A stretch of 64,000 nt of DNA from an uncultured Caulobacter sp. (GTDB lineage: Bacteria > Pseudomonadota > Alphaproteobacteria > Caulobacterales > Caulobacteraceae), in assembly GCF_947036865.1 (NCBI RefSeq), contig NZ_CAMQSF010000009.1:49687-113686 (forward strand), given 5' to 3'. Made by a program: the position numbers and the translations under genes. Shown in pieces: positions 19,264 through 27,428 of this stretch (its first letter is position 1; each line of letters begins with the position of its first letter). The notes beneath the pieces were generated by a model. That model had not been told where the DNA came from and ran no database searches. It worked only from the letters and a program-made list of their open reading frames with translations.

Positions 19264-20152
19264 AGGCTTGGTCCTGGGACGCGGCGGACAGGGCGCCGAG
19301 CTCGGCCCCCGTGGTCGGGTCGGCGGTCGGGTCGGACTGGGTCCGGGCGGCCATGGCCTCCAGGATCTGGGCGTCCTCGGCCGCCACCTCGACGGTGGCC
19401 AGGCCATCGCCGCCATCGACCGCGGCCTGGGCGTCACGGTCGCTCACGACCTGCCAGTTCTCGCCGGAGTTCCAGGAGCCCTGGGCGTCGCCGTCGCCCT
19501 GCGACATGTCGTAATAGACATCCGTGAACTCGGGCTTGCCCGGCAGCTTGCCCGGCGGGAAGTGGTCGTCGATCGCGTACAGCGCCTTTTCGAAGGACTT
19601 CTGGTGAGCGATCTCGCGCGTCATCAGAAAGCCGAGCGCGTCCTTGATGCCGGGGTCGTCGGTGATGTTGATCAGCCGCTCATAGACGATCTTGGCCCGG
19701 CTTTCGGCGGCGATGTTGGAGCGCAGGTCGCAGGTGGGCTCGCCCCGGCTATCGACATAGGCGGCCGTCCACGGCACGCCCGAGGAATTGGTCAGGGCCG
19801 GGCCGCCGCCGTACAGGATCGCCTGGGTGTGGCTGTCGCCGCCCTGGGTCAGCGAGATATAAAGCTCGGCCTCGGACATGGCCGCCTCGGCCAGCTGACC
19901 CTTGGCGCCCTTGTTGAGCATGGCGACAATGCTGCCGATGACCTCGAGGTGGCTGAGCTCCTCGGTCGCGATATCGAGAAGCATATCCTTGCGGCCAGGA
20001 TCATCCTCGCCAAGACCTTGCGTGAAATAGCGCATGGCCGCGGCCAGTTCGCCGTCCGGTCCGCCAAACTGTTCCAGAAGCAGGCTCGCGAGAACCGGGT
20101 TCGGTTCCGACACGCGCACAGTATATTGCAGCCGCTTGTTGTGCATAAACAT
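19262..20152 (-). CDS. Manganese (non-heme) catalase
   Basis: A 296-residue dimanganese catalase that dismutates hydrogen peroxide in the cytoplasm. The metal-binding four-helix bundle is visible: E35 (GELAAAMRYF), E65 and H68 (ATEELSHLEV), E150 (AAESRAKIVYERL) and H183 (REIAHQKSFEKAL). These correspond to the ligand spacing of Lactobacillus Mn catalase. The C-terminal 80 residues are Asp/Ala-rich and acidic, as in other proteobacterial members. An alternative start two codons later is possible. It is transcribed alone, away from the divergent 20.2-kb intergenic sequence. No OxyR site was identified by eye. Confidence 0.95.
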   Translation of the reverse strand: MFMHNKRLQYTVRVSEPNPVLASLLLEQFGGPDGELAAAMRYFTQGLGEDDPGRKDMLLDIATEELSHLEVIGSIVAMLNKGAKGQLAEAAMSEAELYISLTQGGDSHTQAILYGGGPALTNSSGVPWTAAYVDSRGEPTCDLRSNIAAESRAKIVYERLINITDDPGIKDALGFLMTREIAHQKSFEKALYAIDDHFPPGKLPGKPEFTDVYYDMSQGDGDAQGSWNSGENWQVVSDRDAQAAVDGGDGLATVEVAAEDAQILEAMAARTQSDPTADPTTGAELGALSAASQDQA

Positions 20153-20289
20153 ATGTTATGTCTCCGCCTTCTATCCATTTTCAGGAAAATGTATTGAAGA
20201 CGGAAGGTCTCAGGCCGTCGTCGGTTCCGACTGTGACGTTGTCCATTCTCGAAAACAGGCGCGTCGCCAGCGCCGCCTTTGGCGGGCGA

Positions 20290-21477
20290 TCAGCGCCCCG
20301 AAGCATCCCGGGGACCCCAGGTCGACAGGACGCGGTCGTCCTCGTCGCGATTGTCGGTGACGACCACGCGGTAGCCGGTCCCGCCGGGCGCGACGCGGAC
20401 GATCACATGGCCCTCGCGCGCGGTAAGGCGATCGGTCAGCCACTTGTGGGCCAGTTCGTTGGCGGGGGAGAGACCGGTGGCGAACACCGCGCGCTCGCCT
20501 GGATAGAGACGCGGGCTCAGCATCCGTTCCAGGGCGTCGGGACTGGGGTGGGCGGCGTGCCAGGCGGGGATGATCCAGGCGCGCGGCCGCAGCGCTCTGA
20601 CCACGTCGGCCCCGGTCGCGTCGAACATGCCGTGGTGCGCGGCCACGGCGACATCGACCGGCCCGGCGGCCTTGGCGGCCGGCGTCTCGGCGTCGCGCCA
20701 GGGCAGGGCGCCGTCGAGGCTGTCGCTGGTCAGGTCGCCGGCCGCGAAATAGCCGAAGGCGCCGTAGCGCAGCCGGATCGCGGCCGAGCAAGCGTTCTCG
20801 TCCGGGATGTCGGCGGCCGCGAGCCGCGCGACCGGCGGGAACAGGCGCCGGGTCCGGCTTCCATGACCGGTCCAGACCTCGCCATTGGCGGCGAGGTTGC
20901 GGATCTCGACGCCGGGGAAGACGAACTGGTCGGCGGCGCCGACCCTGAAGCGCTCGACCCTGCCGCCGGCCTGAACGCGGGCGCGGACCATCGCCACGTA
21001 GTTTCGCGCGAACGGCGCGGTCGAGGGTTGCGGATAGGCGTAGTCGGGATAGGCGCGGTCCACCCACAGGCCGATCGGCAAGGCGGCGGCGACGTCGGCC
21101 AGGCCGTCGACGTGGTCCGGGTGAAGGTGAGTGACCAGAAGAGCGTCCAGCTTGGCCGCGCCCGTGGCGGCGAGATGGCGCCGGGCGTAGCGGCCGATCC
21201 ACTCGCCGGGGCGGCGCGCGCCGCTGGGACGGGGGTCCAGGCTGGCCGGCGTCGGAGTCTCCGATGCGCCCGCGTCGATCATCAGGCTGGACCCGTCCGG
21301 CCCGATGATCAGCGTCGAGTCGCCCTTGCCCGTGGCGATGTGGTGGATGTCGAGGCCGCCGCGCCGCCAGGGGCGCAGCGGCCGGCCGGCGACGTCCGCC
21401 TCATCCGGAGCCGGCCCGGCCGCGCCCAGGGCCAGGGCGCCCAGCAGCAGGCCGCGCCGGGTGGTCGCCGCCGCCAT
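20290..21477 (-). CDS. MBL-fold metallohydrolase, ComEC-like, probable Tat substrate
   Basis: A 395-residue metallo-beta-lactamase-fold protein. The metal motif HLHPDH (117-122) lies in LDALLVTHLHPDHVDGLAD, and MIDAGASE is the typical preceding strand-turn. Similarity is to the soluble competence-type (ComEC/Rec2) hydrolase domain (FPGVEIRNL, DLTSDSLDGALPWRDAE, VAVAAHHGMFDATG). The N-terminus, TTRRGLLLGALALGAAGPA, is a plausible twin-arginine signal, implying a periplasmic enzyme. It begins 4 nt after the TonB receptor stop in the same direction, so it is probably co-transcribed with it. The substrate is unknown; nucleic acid or phosphodiester cleavage is a guess from family. Confidence 0.85.
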   Translation of the reverse strand: MAAATTRRGLLLGALALGAAGPAPDEADVAGRPLRPWRRGGLDIHHIATGKGDSTLIIGPDGSSLMIDAGASETPTPASLDPRPSGARRPGEWIGRYARRHLAATGAAKLDALLVTHLHPDHVDGLADVAAALPIGLWVDRAYPDYAYPQPSTAPFARNYVAMVRARVQAGGRVERFRVGAADQFVFPGVEIRNLAANGEVWTGHGSRTRRLFPPVARLAAADIPDENACSAAIRLRYGAFGYFAAGDLTSDSLDGALPWRDAETPAAKAAGPVDVAVAAHHGMFDATGADVVRALRPRAWIIPAWHAAHPSPDALERMLSPRLYPGERAVFATGLSPANELAHKWLTDRLTAREGHVIVRVAPGGTGYRVVVTDNRDEDDRVLSTWGPRDASGR

Positions 21478-21481
21478 CGGC

Positions 21482-23857
21482 TCAGAACCGCGCCGACAGC
21501 ATCAGGCCATAGGTGCGCGGCTCGCCCAGATATTCGGCCAGCACGCCCTGGGTCGACGAGGTCAGCAGATAGTCGACGTTCCCCAGGTTCTTGGCCCAGG
21601 CGGTCAGCTTCCAGCGGCCGTCCTGGCTCTCATAGCCCAGCGAGAGGTTGGTCAGGGCGTAGCCGTCGATATGCAGGTTCGGATCCTTGGTCGCGCCGGT
21701 GTAGTAGCTGCCCAGATAGGCCCAGCTGATCGCGCCGATGACATAGCCCGCCCCGTCCAGCGGGATCCGCGCGTCGGCCGCCGCCGAGGCCTTGTCGCGC
21801 GGCGACGAGCCGAGCGGATTGCCGGTGTTCACCGCGCCGCCCGGAATGACGAAATTGTCGTAGCGGGTGTCCAGGCGGCCGTAGCTGGCGGCGAGGTTCA
21901 GCCAGGACACAGGCCGCCAGGTCGCTTCGAGCTCCGCGCCCTTCACCGTCGCGCGGGCCGCGTTGGTGATGGTCAGCACCCGGGTCAGGTTGTTGAAGAA
22001 CAGCTCCTGCTTGTCCTTGTAGTCCATGTGGAACACCGAGGCGTTGATCCGCAGCGTGTCGGCCAGCCACTGCGATTTGACGCCCAGTTCGTAGTTGGTG
22101 ACCGTCTCCGGATTGAACGGCTGGGTCAGGGCCGACAGGGTCGCCGCGTCGGTGTTGAAGCCGCCGGCCGTGTAGCCGCGCGTGACGCTGGCATAGGCCT
22201 TGAGCTCTTCGCGCGGCGACCAACTCAGCACCGCGCGCGGGGTCAGCTGGCTCCAGTCGGCCTTCAGGTCGCGGGCGGCGAAGCTGCCGGTCGCCGGCCG
22301 GACGAAGTCTGTGCGCAGAAGCGAGGCGGTCTTCTCGTCGTGGGTGTAGCGCGCGCCGACCGTCAGGTCGAAGCGGGCCGGCAGGTGCAGGGCGCCGTCG
22401 ACGAAGGCCGCGTAGCTCCGGGTCTTCACGGCCTGGTCGGTCAGGACGTCCGACGCGGTCGCGCCGGTGATCGCGGCCAGGCCCCGCGTGCGCAACTGCC
22501 GCTTGGCGTCCTCGTCGGCGAAATAGGCGCCGACCACCAGGTCGCCGCGCGACCATTTGGGACTGGCCCAGCGGATCTCCTGCGAGAACAGGCCGACATC
22601 GTCGACGTCGCGGTTGACGCTCTGGCTGTTGGTGCCGGTCAGGAAGAGGTAGCTGGTTCCGGTGCCGGAATAGTCCTCGCCCGACTGCGACCAGCGATAG
22701 CCGGTGATCGAGGTCACCTGGCCGACCGGCGCCGTCCAGTATACCCGCGCCGAGGCGCCCCACTGGTTGCGGCCGAAGTCCTGGACATAGCCGAGTTCGG
22801 AGGTGCGGCGGTTCCCGTCCGAGCCCGCGCCCTTCGACGACAGCGTGCGGCCGCCGTTGTGGTCCTCGCCATAGTCGGCGCCCAGCAGCACCTCGACCGT
22901 GTCGCTGGCCCGCAGACGCGCCTGGGCGCGAAGGTTGCGGCTGTCGAGATCGTCCTGCTGGCGGCCGGTCAGGCGGTCGCGGCCATAGCCGTCGTGCCGC
23001 TTGAGCGAGCCGGCCAGCCGAAAGGCGGCGTTCTGGCCGAGCGGCAGGTCGACCCGGCCGTCGACCTGCTTGAGCGCGTAGTCGCCGGCCCCGACGCGGA
23101 CCGAGCCGCCGGCATCGCCGAAGCCGGGCTTGCCGGTGTCCAGCACGATGGCCCCGCCGGTGACGTTGCGGCCGAACAAGGTGCCTTGCGGCCCCTTGAG
23201 CACCTGCACCGAGTTCAGGCCATAGAGCTCGAAGCTGGCGGCGCTGTTGCGCGGGATGAAGAGGTCGTCGATCACCACCGCGACCGGCTTGTTGGCGCCG
23301 ATCTGGGTGAAGGTGTTGGTGGCGCCGCGGATGGCGATGGTCGGGCTGGACTGGCTGAAGGACGAGACCAGCAGGCCCGGCGTCAGGCGCGAGATGTCGC
23401 GCAGGCTTTCCAGCCGATAGGTCTCGACCGCGCGGCCCGAGAAGGCCGACAGCGAGATCGGCACGCGCTGGGCGGCCTCCTCGCGCTTCTGAGCGGTGAC
23501 GATGATGGTGTCGAGGGCGGTCGGCTCGGCCTCCAGGCTGGCGGTCTGCGTCGCCACGCGCCGCAGGACGATGACGCCGTTGCTGTCGGAGACGATCTCC
23601 AGGCCCGTGCCGTCGATCAGCTTGCGCAGGGCCGCGCGGGCGTCCATCGCGCCCTTCAGCGCCTGGGTGCGGACGCCTTCCAGGCCATCGGCCGGCGCCA
23701 CCACCTGCAGGCCGGCTTGCCGCGCGAAGGCCGAGATCGCGGCCGCCGCGCCCTGGGCCGGCACGTCGAAGGTGCGTTGCTGGGCCGCCGCCGGCATGGC
23801 GCAGGCCAGGACGGCGAGGGCGGCCGCGCCGCTCGCCAGGGTTTGCTTGCAGATCAT
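21482..23857 (-). CDS. TonB-dependent receptor with STN domain
   Basis: A 791-residue outer-membrane receptor. MICKQTLASGAAALAVLACAM and PAAAQ form the signal peptide. An STN domain follows at about 26-100 (QRTFDVPAQGAAAAISAFARQAGLQVV then RAALRKLIDGTGLEIV). The plug contains IIVTAQKREEAAQRVPISLSA, RLTPGLLVSSF and QVLKGPQGTLFGRNVTGGAIV, typical of the siderophore/FpvA-like or general receptor class. The barrel ends YGLMLSARF with terminal Phe. I choose the ATG at 23857 because it gives the signal peptide; the upstream ATG at 23932 adds unrelated residues. With the upstream FecR and ECF sigma genes it forms a complete cell-surface signalling unit. Confidence 0.92.
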   Translation of the reverse strand: MICKQTLASGAAALAVLACAMPAAAQQRTFDVPAQGAAAAISAFARQAGLQVVAPADGLEGVRTQALKGAMDARAALRKLIDGTGLEIVSDSNGVIVLRRVATQTASLEAEPTALDTIIVTAQKREEAAQRVPISLSAFSGRAVETYRLESLRDISRLTPGLLVSSFSQSSPTIAIRGATNTFTQIGANKPVAVVIDDLFIPRNSAASFELYGLNSVQVLKGPQGTLFGRNVTGGAIVLDTGKPGFGDAGGSVRVGAGDYALKQVDGRVDLPLGQNAAFRLAGSLKRHDGYGRDRLTGRQQDDLDSRNLRAQARLRASDTVEVLLGADYGEDHNGGRTLSSKGAGSDGNRRTSELGYVQDFGRNQWGASARVYWTAPVGQVTSITGYRWSQSGEDYSGTGTSYLFLTGTNSQSVNRDVDDVGLFSQEIRWASPKWSRGDLVVGAYFADEDAKRQLRTRGLAAITGATASDVLTDQAVKTRSYAAFVDGALHLPARFDLTVGARYTHDEKTASLLRTDFVRPATGSFAARDLKADWSQLTPRAVLSWSPREELKAYASVTRGYTAGGFNTDAATLSALTQPFNPETVTNYELGVKSQWLADTLRINASVFHMDYKDKQELFFNNLTRVLTITNAARATVKGAELEATWRPVSWLNLAASYGRLDTRYDNFVIPGGAVNTGNPLGSSPRDKASAAADARIPLDGAGYVIGAISWAYLGSYYTGATKDPNLHIDGYALTNLSLGYESQDGRWKLTAWAKNLGNVDYLLTSSTQGVLAEYLGEPRTYGLMLSARF

Positions 23858-23950
23858 CGCTTTCGCCCCGAAATCCGCCGGTCCCGCGCCGGCCTCAAGG
23901 GGGTTGAGCCTTCGGCTCGAAACTCCCGCCATGCCGATCCGGAAAAAAGT

Positions 23951-24916
23951 TCAGCCGCGGTCCAGGCGCACGCCATCGGCCTGGGGCGTGGCCTTCAGGC
24001 CCAGGCTCAGCGCGGCGGCCTTGGCGAAGCCGTCCGGGTCGCTGGCCGAGAAGAGGCCGGTCATCTTCAGCCGCGCCACGGCCGGGTCGGCGATGACGAT
24101 GCGACGGTCGGAATAGCGGGCGAACTCCTCGGCCGCCTGGCCCAGGGTCAGGCCGTCGAGGTCGATCTGTCCCTGCCGCCAGGCCAGCGCCCGGTCGACC
24201 GCCGCCGAGCCGACGGCGGCGGGCGTCAGAGGGCCGGCGGCCGCGACCTGCAAGACGTGTTCGGCTGTCAGCCGCACCGGCTGGCCTCGCGCGCCGCGCC
24301 AGACCTCGACCACGCCCTCGCGCACGACCACCCCGACCTGGCCGTCGGCGTGGGCGCGCACGGTGAAGCTGGTGCCGACCGCGCGCACGCGCACATCGCC
24401 CGCCACCACCACGAAGGGGCGCGCGCGGTCCTTGGCTACGTCGAACAGCGCCTCGCCGCGCAGCAGGTCCACCCGCCGGAGCTTGCCGTCGAAGGCCGCG
24501 CGGATGGCCGTGTCGGTGTTCAGGGTGACGGCCGAGCCGTCGCTGAGCGGTGCGCGGCGGATGTCGCCCTTGCTGGTGGTCACGCGGCCCCGCAGGCCGA
24601 GCGCGCCGTAGCCGACGGCGCCCACCACCGAGGCGGCGGCCAGCAGGCCACCGGTCGCCAGCAGTCGTCGCCGATCGGCGGCGCGGGCGGCGGGATGAGC
24701 GGAGGGCGAGAAGTCGGCGCCCAGGCCGCGCGCGCGGTCCAGATGGGCGCTGACGGCCAGGGCCTTGGCGTAGGCGCCGGCCCGCCGGGGGTCCTGCGCC
24801 GCCCAGGTCTCGAGGGCGGCCTGGTCCTCGTCCGACAGCGGCCCCCGATCGACGCGCGCGGCCCAGGCGGCCGCGGCCCTGTCAATGTCGGCGCTGCTTT
24901 CGCGGATCGGTGTCAA
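23951..24916 (-). CDS. FecR-type anti-sigma factor/sensor
   Basis: About 321 residues. The N-terminal DUF4880-like module (ESSADIDRAAAAWAARVDRG, LETWAAQDPRRAGAYAKAL) is followed by a membrane helix after RAADRRRLLATGG. The periplasmic FecR domain has LSDGSAVTLNTDTAI, RGEALFDVAKDRARPFVVV and VRAVGTSFTVR, and the STN-like end has YSDRRIVIADP. I propose the TTG at 24916 as start, with GAGGA five bases upstream. It makes the N-terminus align with the paralogue at 13557 (MVERESAADIE versus MTPIRESSADID). An in-frame ATG at 24970, overlapping the sigma gene by 89 nt, is the alternative. It would transduce receptor occupancy to the sigma factor at 24882. Confidence 0.88.
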   Translation of the reverse strand: MTPIRESSADIDRAAAAWAARVDRGPLSDEDQAALETWAAQDPRRAGAYAKALAVSAHLDRARGLGADFSPSAHPAARAADRRRLLATGGLLAAASVVGAVGYGALGLRGRVTTSKGDIRRAPLSDGSAVTLNTDTAIRAAFDGKLRRVDLLRGEALFDVAKDRARPFVVVAGDVRVRAVGTSFTVRAHADGQVGVVVREGVVEVWRGARGQPVRLTAEHVLQVAAAGPLTPAAVGSAAVDRALAWRQGQIDLDGLTLGQAAEEFARYSDRRIVIADPAVARLKMTGLFSASDPDGFAKAAALSLGLKATPQADGVRLDRG

Positions 24917-25481
24917 ATTCGTCCTCGGCGTCACGGTTCCTAGATGCCTGGAAGCGTCCGTTTCCGCCACGTCCCATTGCGTTCATCAGCACGCCGACGC
25001 CTTTTCCGACGTGCTTCTCGACGGTGTTTTCCGAAATCCCCATCCGCCGCGCCACCTCGCGCTGCGAGAGGCCGTGCACCTTGCGCAGGGTGAAGGCCTC
25101 GCGGCACTTGGCGGGCAGGCCGGCGATCAGGGCGGCGATGCGTGACAGCTCCTGGCGGTCCGACGTCACCGTCTCGGGAGAGGCCTCGGCGCTGGGCGGA
25201 TCCAGGCTCTCGATCTCGGCCAGCGCCTCGAAGGCGACGACGCGGCGGCGGCGCAGGGCGCGCAGCACCACCGACTTGGCGACCTCGAACATGTAGGTGC
25301 GCGCATTGACGATGTGATCGACGGCGGGGAGGGCGGCCAGGATCGCATAGGTCTCCTGGACGATGTCATCGACCTCCAGCCCGGCCAGCGGGCGCCGCGA
25401 CAGCCAGGCGCGCAGAGCCGGCTCGTGCGGCAAGGCGTTGCGCGCCAGCCAGATCGCCCGCTCGTGAGAGGCCAAGGTCAT
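24882..25481 (-). CDS. ECF sigma factor, FecI-like
   Basis: A 199-residue ECF sigma factor heading the inverted sigma-FecR-TonB receptor-MBL cassette. Region 2 has LEVDDIVQETYAILAAL and NARTYMFEVAKSVVLRALRRRR. Region 4 has RKVHGLSQREVARRMGISENTVEKHVGKG, a clear helix-turn-helix. It closely resembles the sigma factor at 13001 (ARTYMFEVAKSVVLRALRR against PRGYFFQAARSVALEQIRR), suggesting an old duplication of the cassette. The 3' end overlaps the FecR coding region. It is divergent from the gene at 25615. Confidence 0.9.
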   Translation of the reverse strand: MTLASHERAIWLARNALPHEPALRAWLSRRPLAGLEVDDIVQETYAILAALPAVDHIVNARTYMFEVAKSVVLRALRRRRVVAFEALAEIESLDPPSAEASPETVTSDRQELSRIAALIAGLPAKCREAFTLRKVHGLSQREVARRMGISENTVEKHVGKGVGVLMNAMGRGGNGRFQASRNRDAEDEFDTDPRKQRRH

Positions 25482-25614
25482 GGTGAGGGTTTGCTAACAG
25501 CAGATTGTGACACCTGGCCATAGGGCGGGCCCGAGCAACAAATGGCGCCCGTCCGAACGCATCCTAGCGCCCCGCGATCTCTGACCATCACCGAACTCAA
25601 TCCGGAGATGGATC

Positions 25615-26205
25615 ATGTCGCTCGACGAACCCGCCGCCTCGGCGTCCCGGCCCCGCAAGCGCTCAGGCCCCGATCAGGCGGATGGGAGCCGGCCGGCCGA
25701 AGCCAGAAGCTGGGGTGCGCGGGCGACGTCCGAGACGACCACGACCCGTCAAGCGGTCTCGCCCCGCAAGACCTTCCGGTTGCCGGGCGGCAAGACCATG
25801 ACCCTGTCCACGGACCGGGTGCGGGCCAAGCCGGCGGTGACCCCGCAGGTGTCTTTCATGCTGGGCCAGAACGGCATCGGCCTGGGCCTGTGGGGCCTGC
25901 TGGCGCCCAAGGGGGTCAACCGCTTCCTGGGCCTGAAGGGATCGCCCCAGTCGACCCAGCTGCTGTTCGGGGCGCGGGAAATGGCCACCGGCATGGCCCT
26001 GTTTTCCGATCCGACCAAGTCCAGCGCCCTGTGGGCGCGGGTGGTCGGCGACATGTTCGACATCGCCGTCCTGCGGGGTCTGACCCGCCGGACCAATCCC
26101 CAGCATCGCAACGCCCGCCTCGCGTTGGGCGTGGTGCTGGTCGTCACCGCCCTGGACGTCGTCGCCGCCGTGCGGATGTCCGGCGTCAAGCGCAATTGCG
26201 AATAG
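25615..26205 (+). CDS. Small membrane protein, DUF4267-like (function unknown)
   Basis: A 196-residue protein. The first 60 residues are polar and look disordered (SASRPRKRSGPDQADGS and similar). The following part, from about residue 75, has three to four hydrophobic segments: VSFMLGQNGIGLGLWGLLAP, LLFGAREMATGMALF, DMFDIAVLRGL and LALGVVLVVTALDVVAAV. This resembles the DUF4267-type integral membrane family, but I am not certain. The start at 25615 has GGAG eight bases upstream; an internal ATG at 25798 would give a compact membrane-only protein. It is followed 10 nt later by an alcohol dehydrogenase and probably shares its transcript. Confidence 0.65.
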   Translation: MSLDEPAASASRPRKRSGPDQADGSRPAEARSWGARATSETTTTRQAVSPRKTFRLPGGKTMTLSTDRVRAKPAVTPQVSFMLGQNGIGLGLWGLLAPKGVNRFLGLKGSPQSTQLLFGAREMATGMALFSDPTKSSALWARVVGDMFDIAVLRGLTRRTNPQHRNARLALGVVLVVTALDVVAAVRMSGVKRNCE

Positions 26206-26215
26206 GAGAGGTCCC

Positions 26216-27391
26216 ATGAAGGCGATCTGCTGGCAGGGGAAGAAGGACCTGCGTTGCGAGGAAGTGCCCGATCCGATCATCGAGGATCCCAAGGACGCGA
26301 TCATCCGCGTCACCTCCACCTGCATCTGCGGGTCGGACCTGCACCTGATGAACGGCTTCGTCCCCACCATGTGCGTCGGCGACGTCATGGGCCACGAGCC
26401 CATGGGCGAGGTGGTCGAGGTCGGTCCCGAGGCCAGGGCCAAGGGCCTGAAGGTCGGCGATCGCGTCGTCGTGCCGTTCCAGATGACCTGCGGCGAGTGC
26501 GAGCAGTGCCAGGCCGGCAACTATTCGGTCTGCCAGGTGACCAACCGCAACGCCGACCTGGCCAAGGCCTTCTTCGGCGACACGACGGCGGGGCTCTTCG
26601 GCTATTCGCACATCACCGGCGGCTATGCCGGCGGCCAGGCCGAATACATGCGCGTGCCGTACGCGGCCACCACGCTTGTGAAGGTCCCTCAAACGGGGGC
26701 GGACGAGAAGTATCTGTTCCTCAGCGACATCCTGCCGACGGGGTGGCAGGCGGCGGCCTTCGCCGACATCCAGCCCACCGATACGGTCGCCGTCTGGGGC
26801 TGCGGCCCGGTGGGCCTGTTCACAATCCAGTCGGCGATCGTCCAGGGCGCCAAGCGGGTGATCGCCATCGACGACGTCCCCGAACGGCTGGCCCTCGCGG
26901 CGGGCCTGGGGGCCGAGATCCTGGATCGGAGCCAGGTCAAGGTGCTGCCGACCCTCAAGGAGATGACGGGCGGCCACGGTCCGGAAAAGTGCATCGACGC
27001 CGTCGGCCTCGAAGCGCACGGGCCGACCCCGGTGCTCGAAATGATCGACCGCGCGCAGACGGCGCTGAAGCTGGAGACCGAGCGCCCGATCGCGCTGCGC
27101 GAGGCGATCATGGCCTGCAAGGCCGGCGGCATCGTCTCCGTGCCGGGGGTCTATGGCGGCCTGTCGAACATGGTCCCGATGGGCGCCTTGATGAACAAGG
27201 GACTGACCATGCGGGCGGGGCAGACCCATGTCCGGCGCTGGACCGATGACCTGCTGCGCCGCATCGACGAAGGCGAGATCGATCCCACCTTCCTGATCAC
27301 CCACACCGTGCCCCTGGGCCGCGCGCCCGAGATGTACAAGACCTTCCGCGAAAAGAAGGACGGCTGTGTCAAGGTGGTGCTGAAGCCTTGA
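26216..27391 (+). CDS. Zinc-dependent alcohol dehydrogenase, formaldehyde-dehydrogenase-like
   Basis: A 391-residue medium-chain dehydrogenase resembling the glutathione-independent formaldehyde dehydrogenase branch. The catalytic zinc ligands are C38 (TCICGSDLH), H60 and E61 (MGHEPMGEV). The structural zinc is held by C92, C95, C98 and C106 (CGECEQCQAGNYSVC). The NAD(P) Rossmann motif is VWGCGPVGLF. The length and the extra insertion between the zinc site and the Rossmann domain fit that subfamily. The substrate is not certain from sequence; any small alcohol or aldehyde is possible. It is the second gene after the DUF4267-like protein, with AGGAG before the ATG. Confidence 0.9.
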   Translation: MKAICWQGKKDLRCEEVPDPIIEDPKDAIIRVTSTCICGSDLHLMNGFVPTMCVGDVMGHEPMGEVVEVGPEARAKGLKVGDRVVVPFQMTCGECEQCQAGNYSVCQVTNRNADLAKAFFGDTTAGLFGYSHITGGYAGGQAEYMRVPYAATTLVKVPQTGADEKYLFLSDILPTGWQAAAFADIQPTDTVAVWGCGPVGLFTIQSAIVQGAKRVIAIDDVPERLALAAGLGAEILDRSQVKVLPTLKEMTGGHGPEKCIDAVGLEAHGPTPVLEMIDRAQTALKLETERPIALREAIMACKAGGIVSVPGVYGGLSNMVPMGALMNKGLTMRAGQTHVRRWTDDLLRRIDEGEIDPTFLITHTVPLGRAPEMYKTFREKKDGCVKVVLKP

Positions 27392-27428
27392 TGGCCGCGC
27401 CCCCGATCGACGCGGGAGCTGAAGGGCG

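Noticed and set aside
21305..24943. A 1.2-kb-codon plus-strand frame across the second receptor cassette
   Set aside because: It is antisense to the MBL, TonB receptor and FecR genes, all of which have clear motifs and signal peptides. The composition is typical of a shadow frame.
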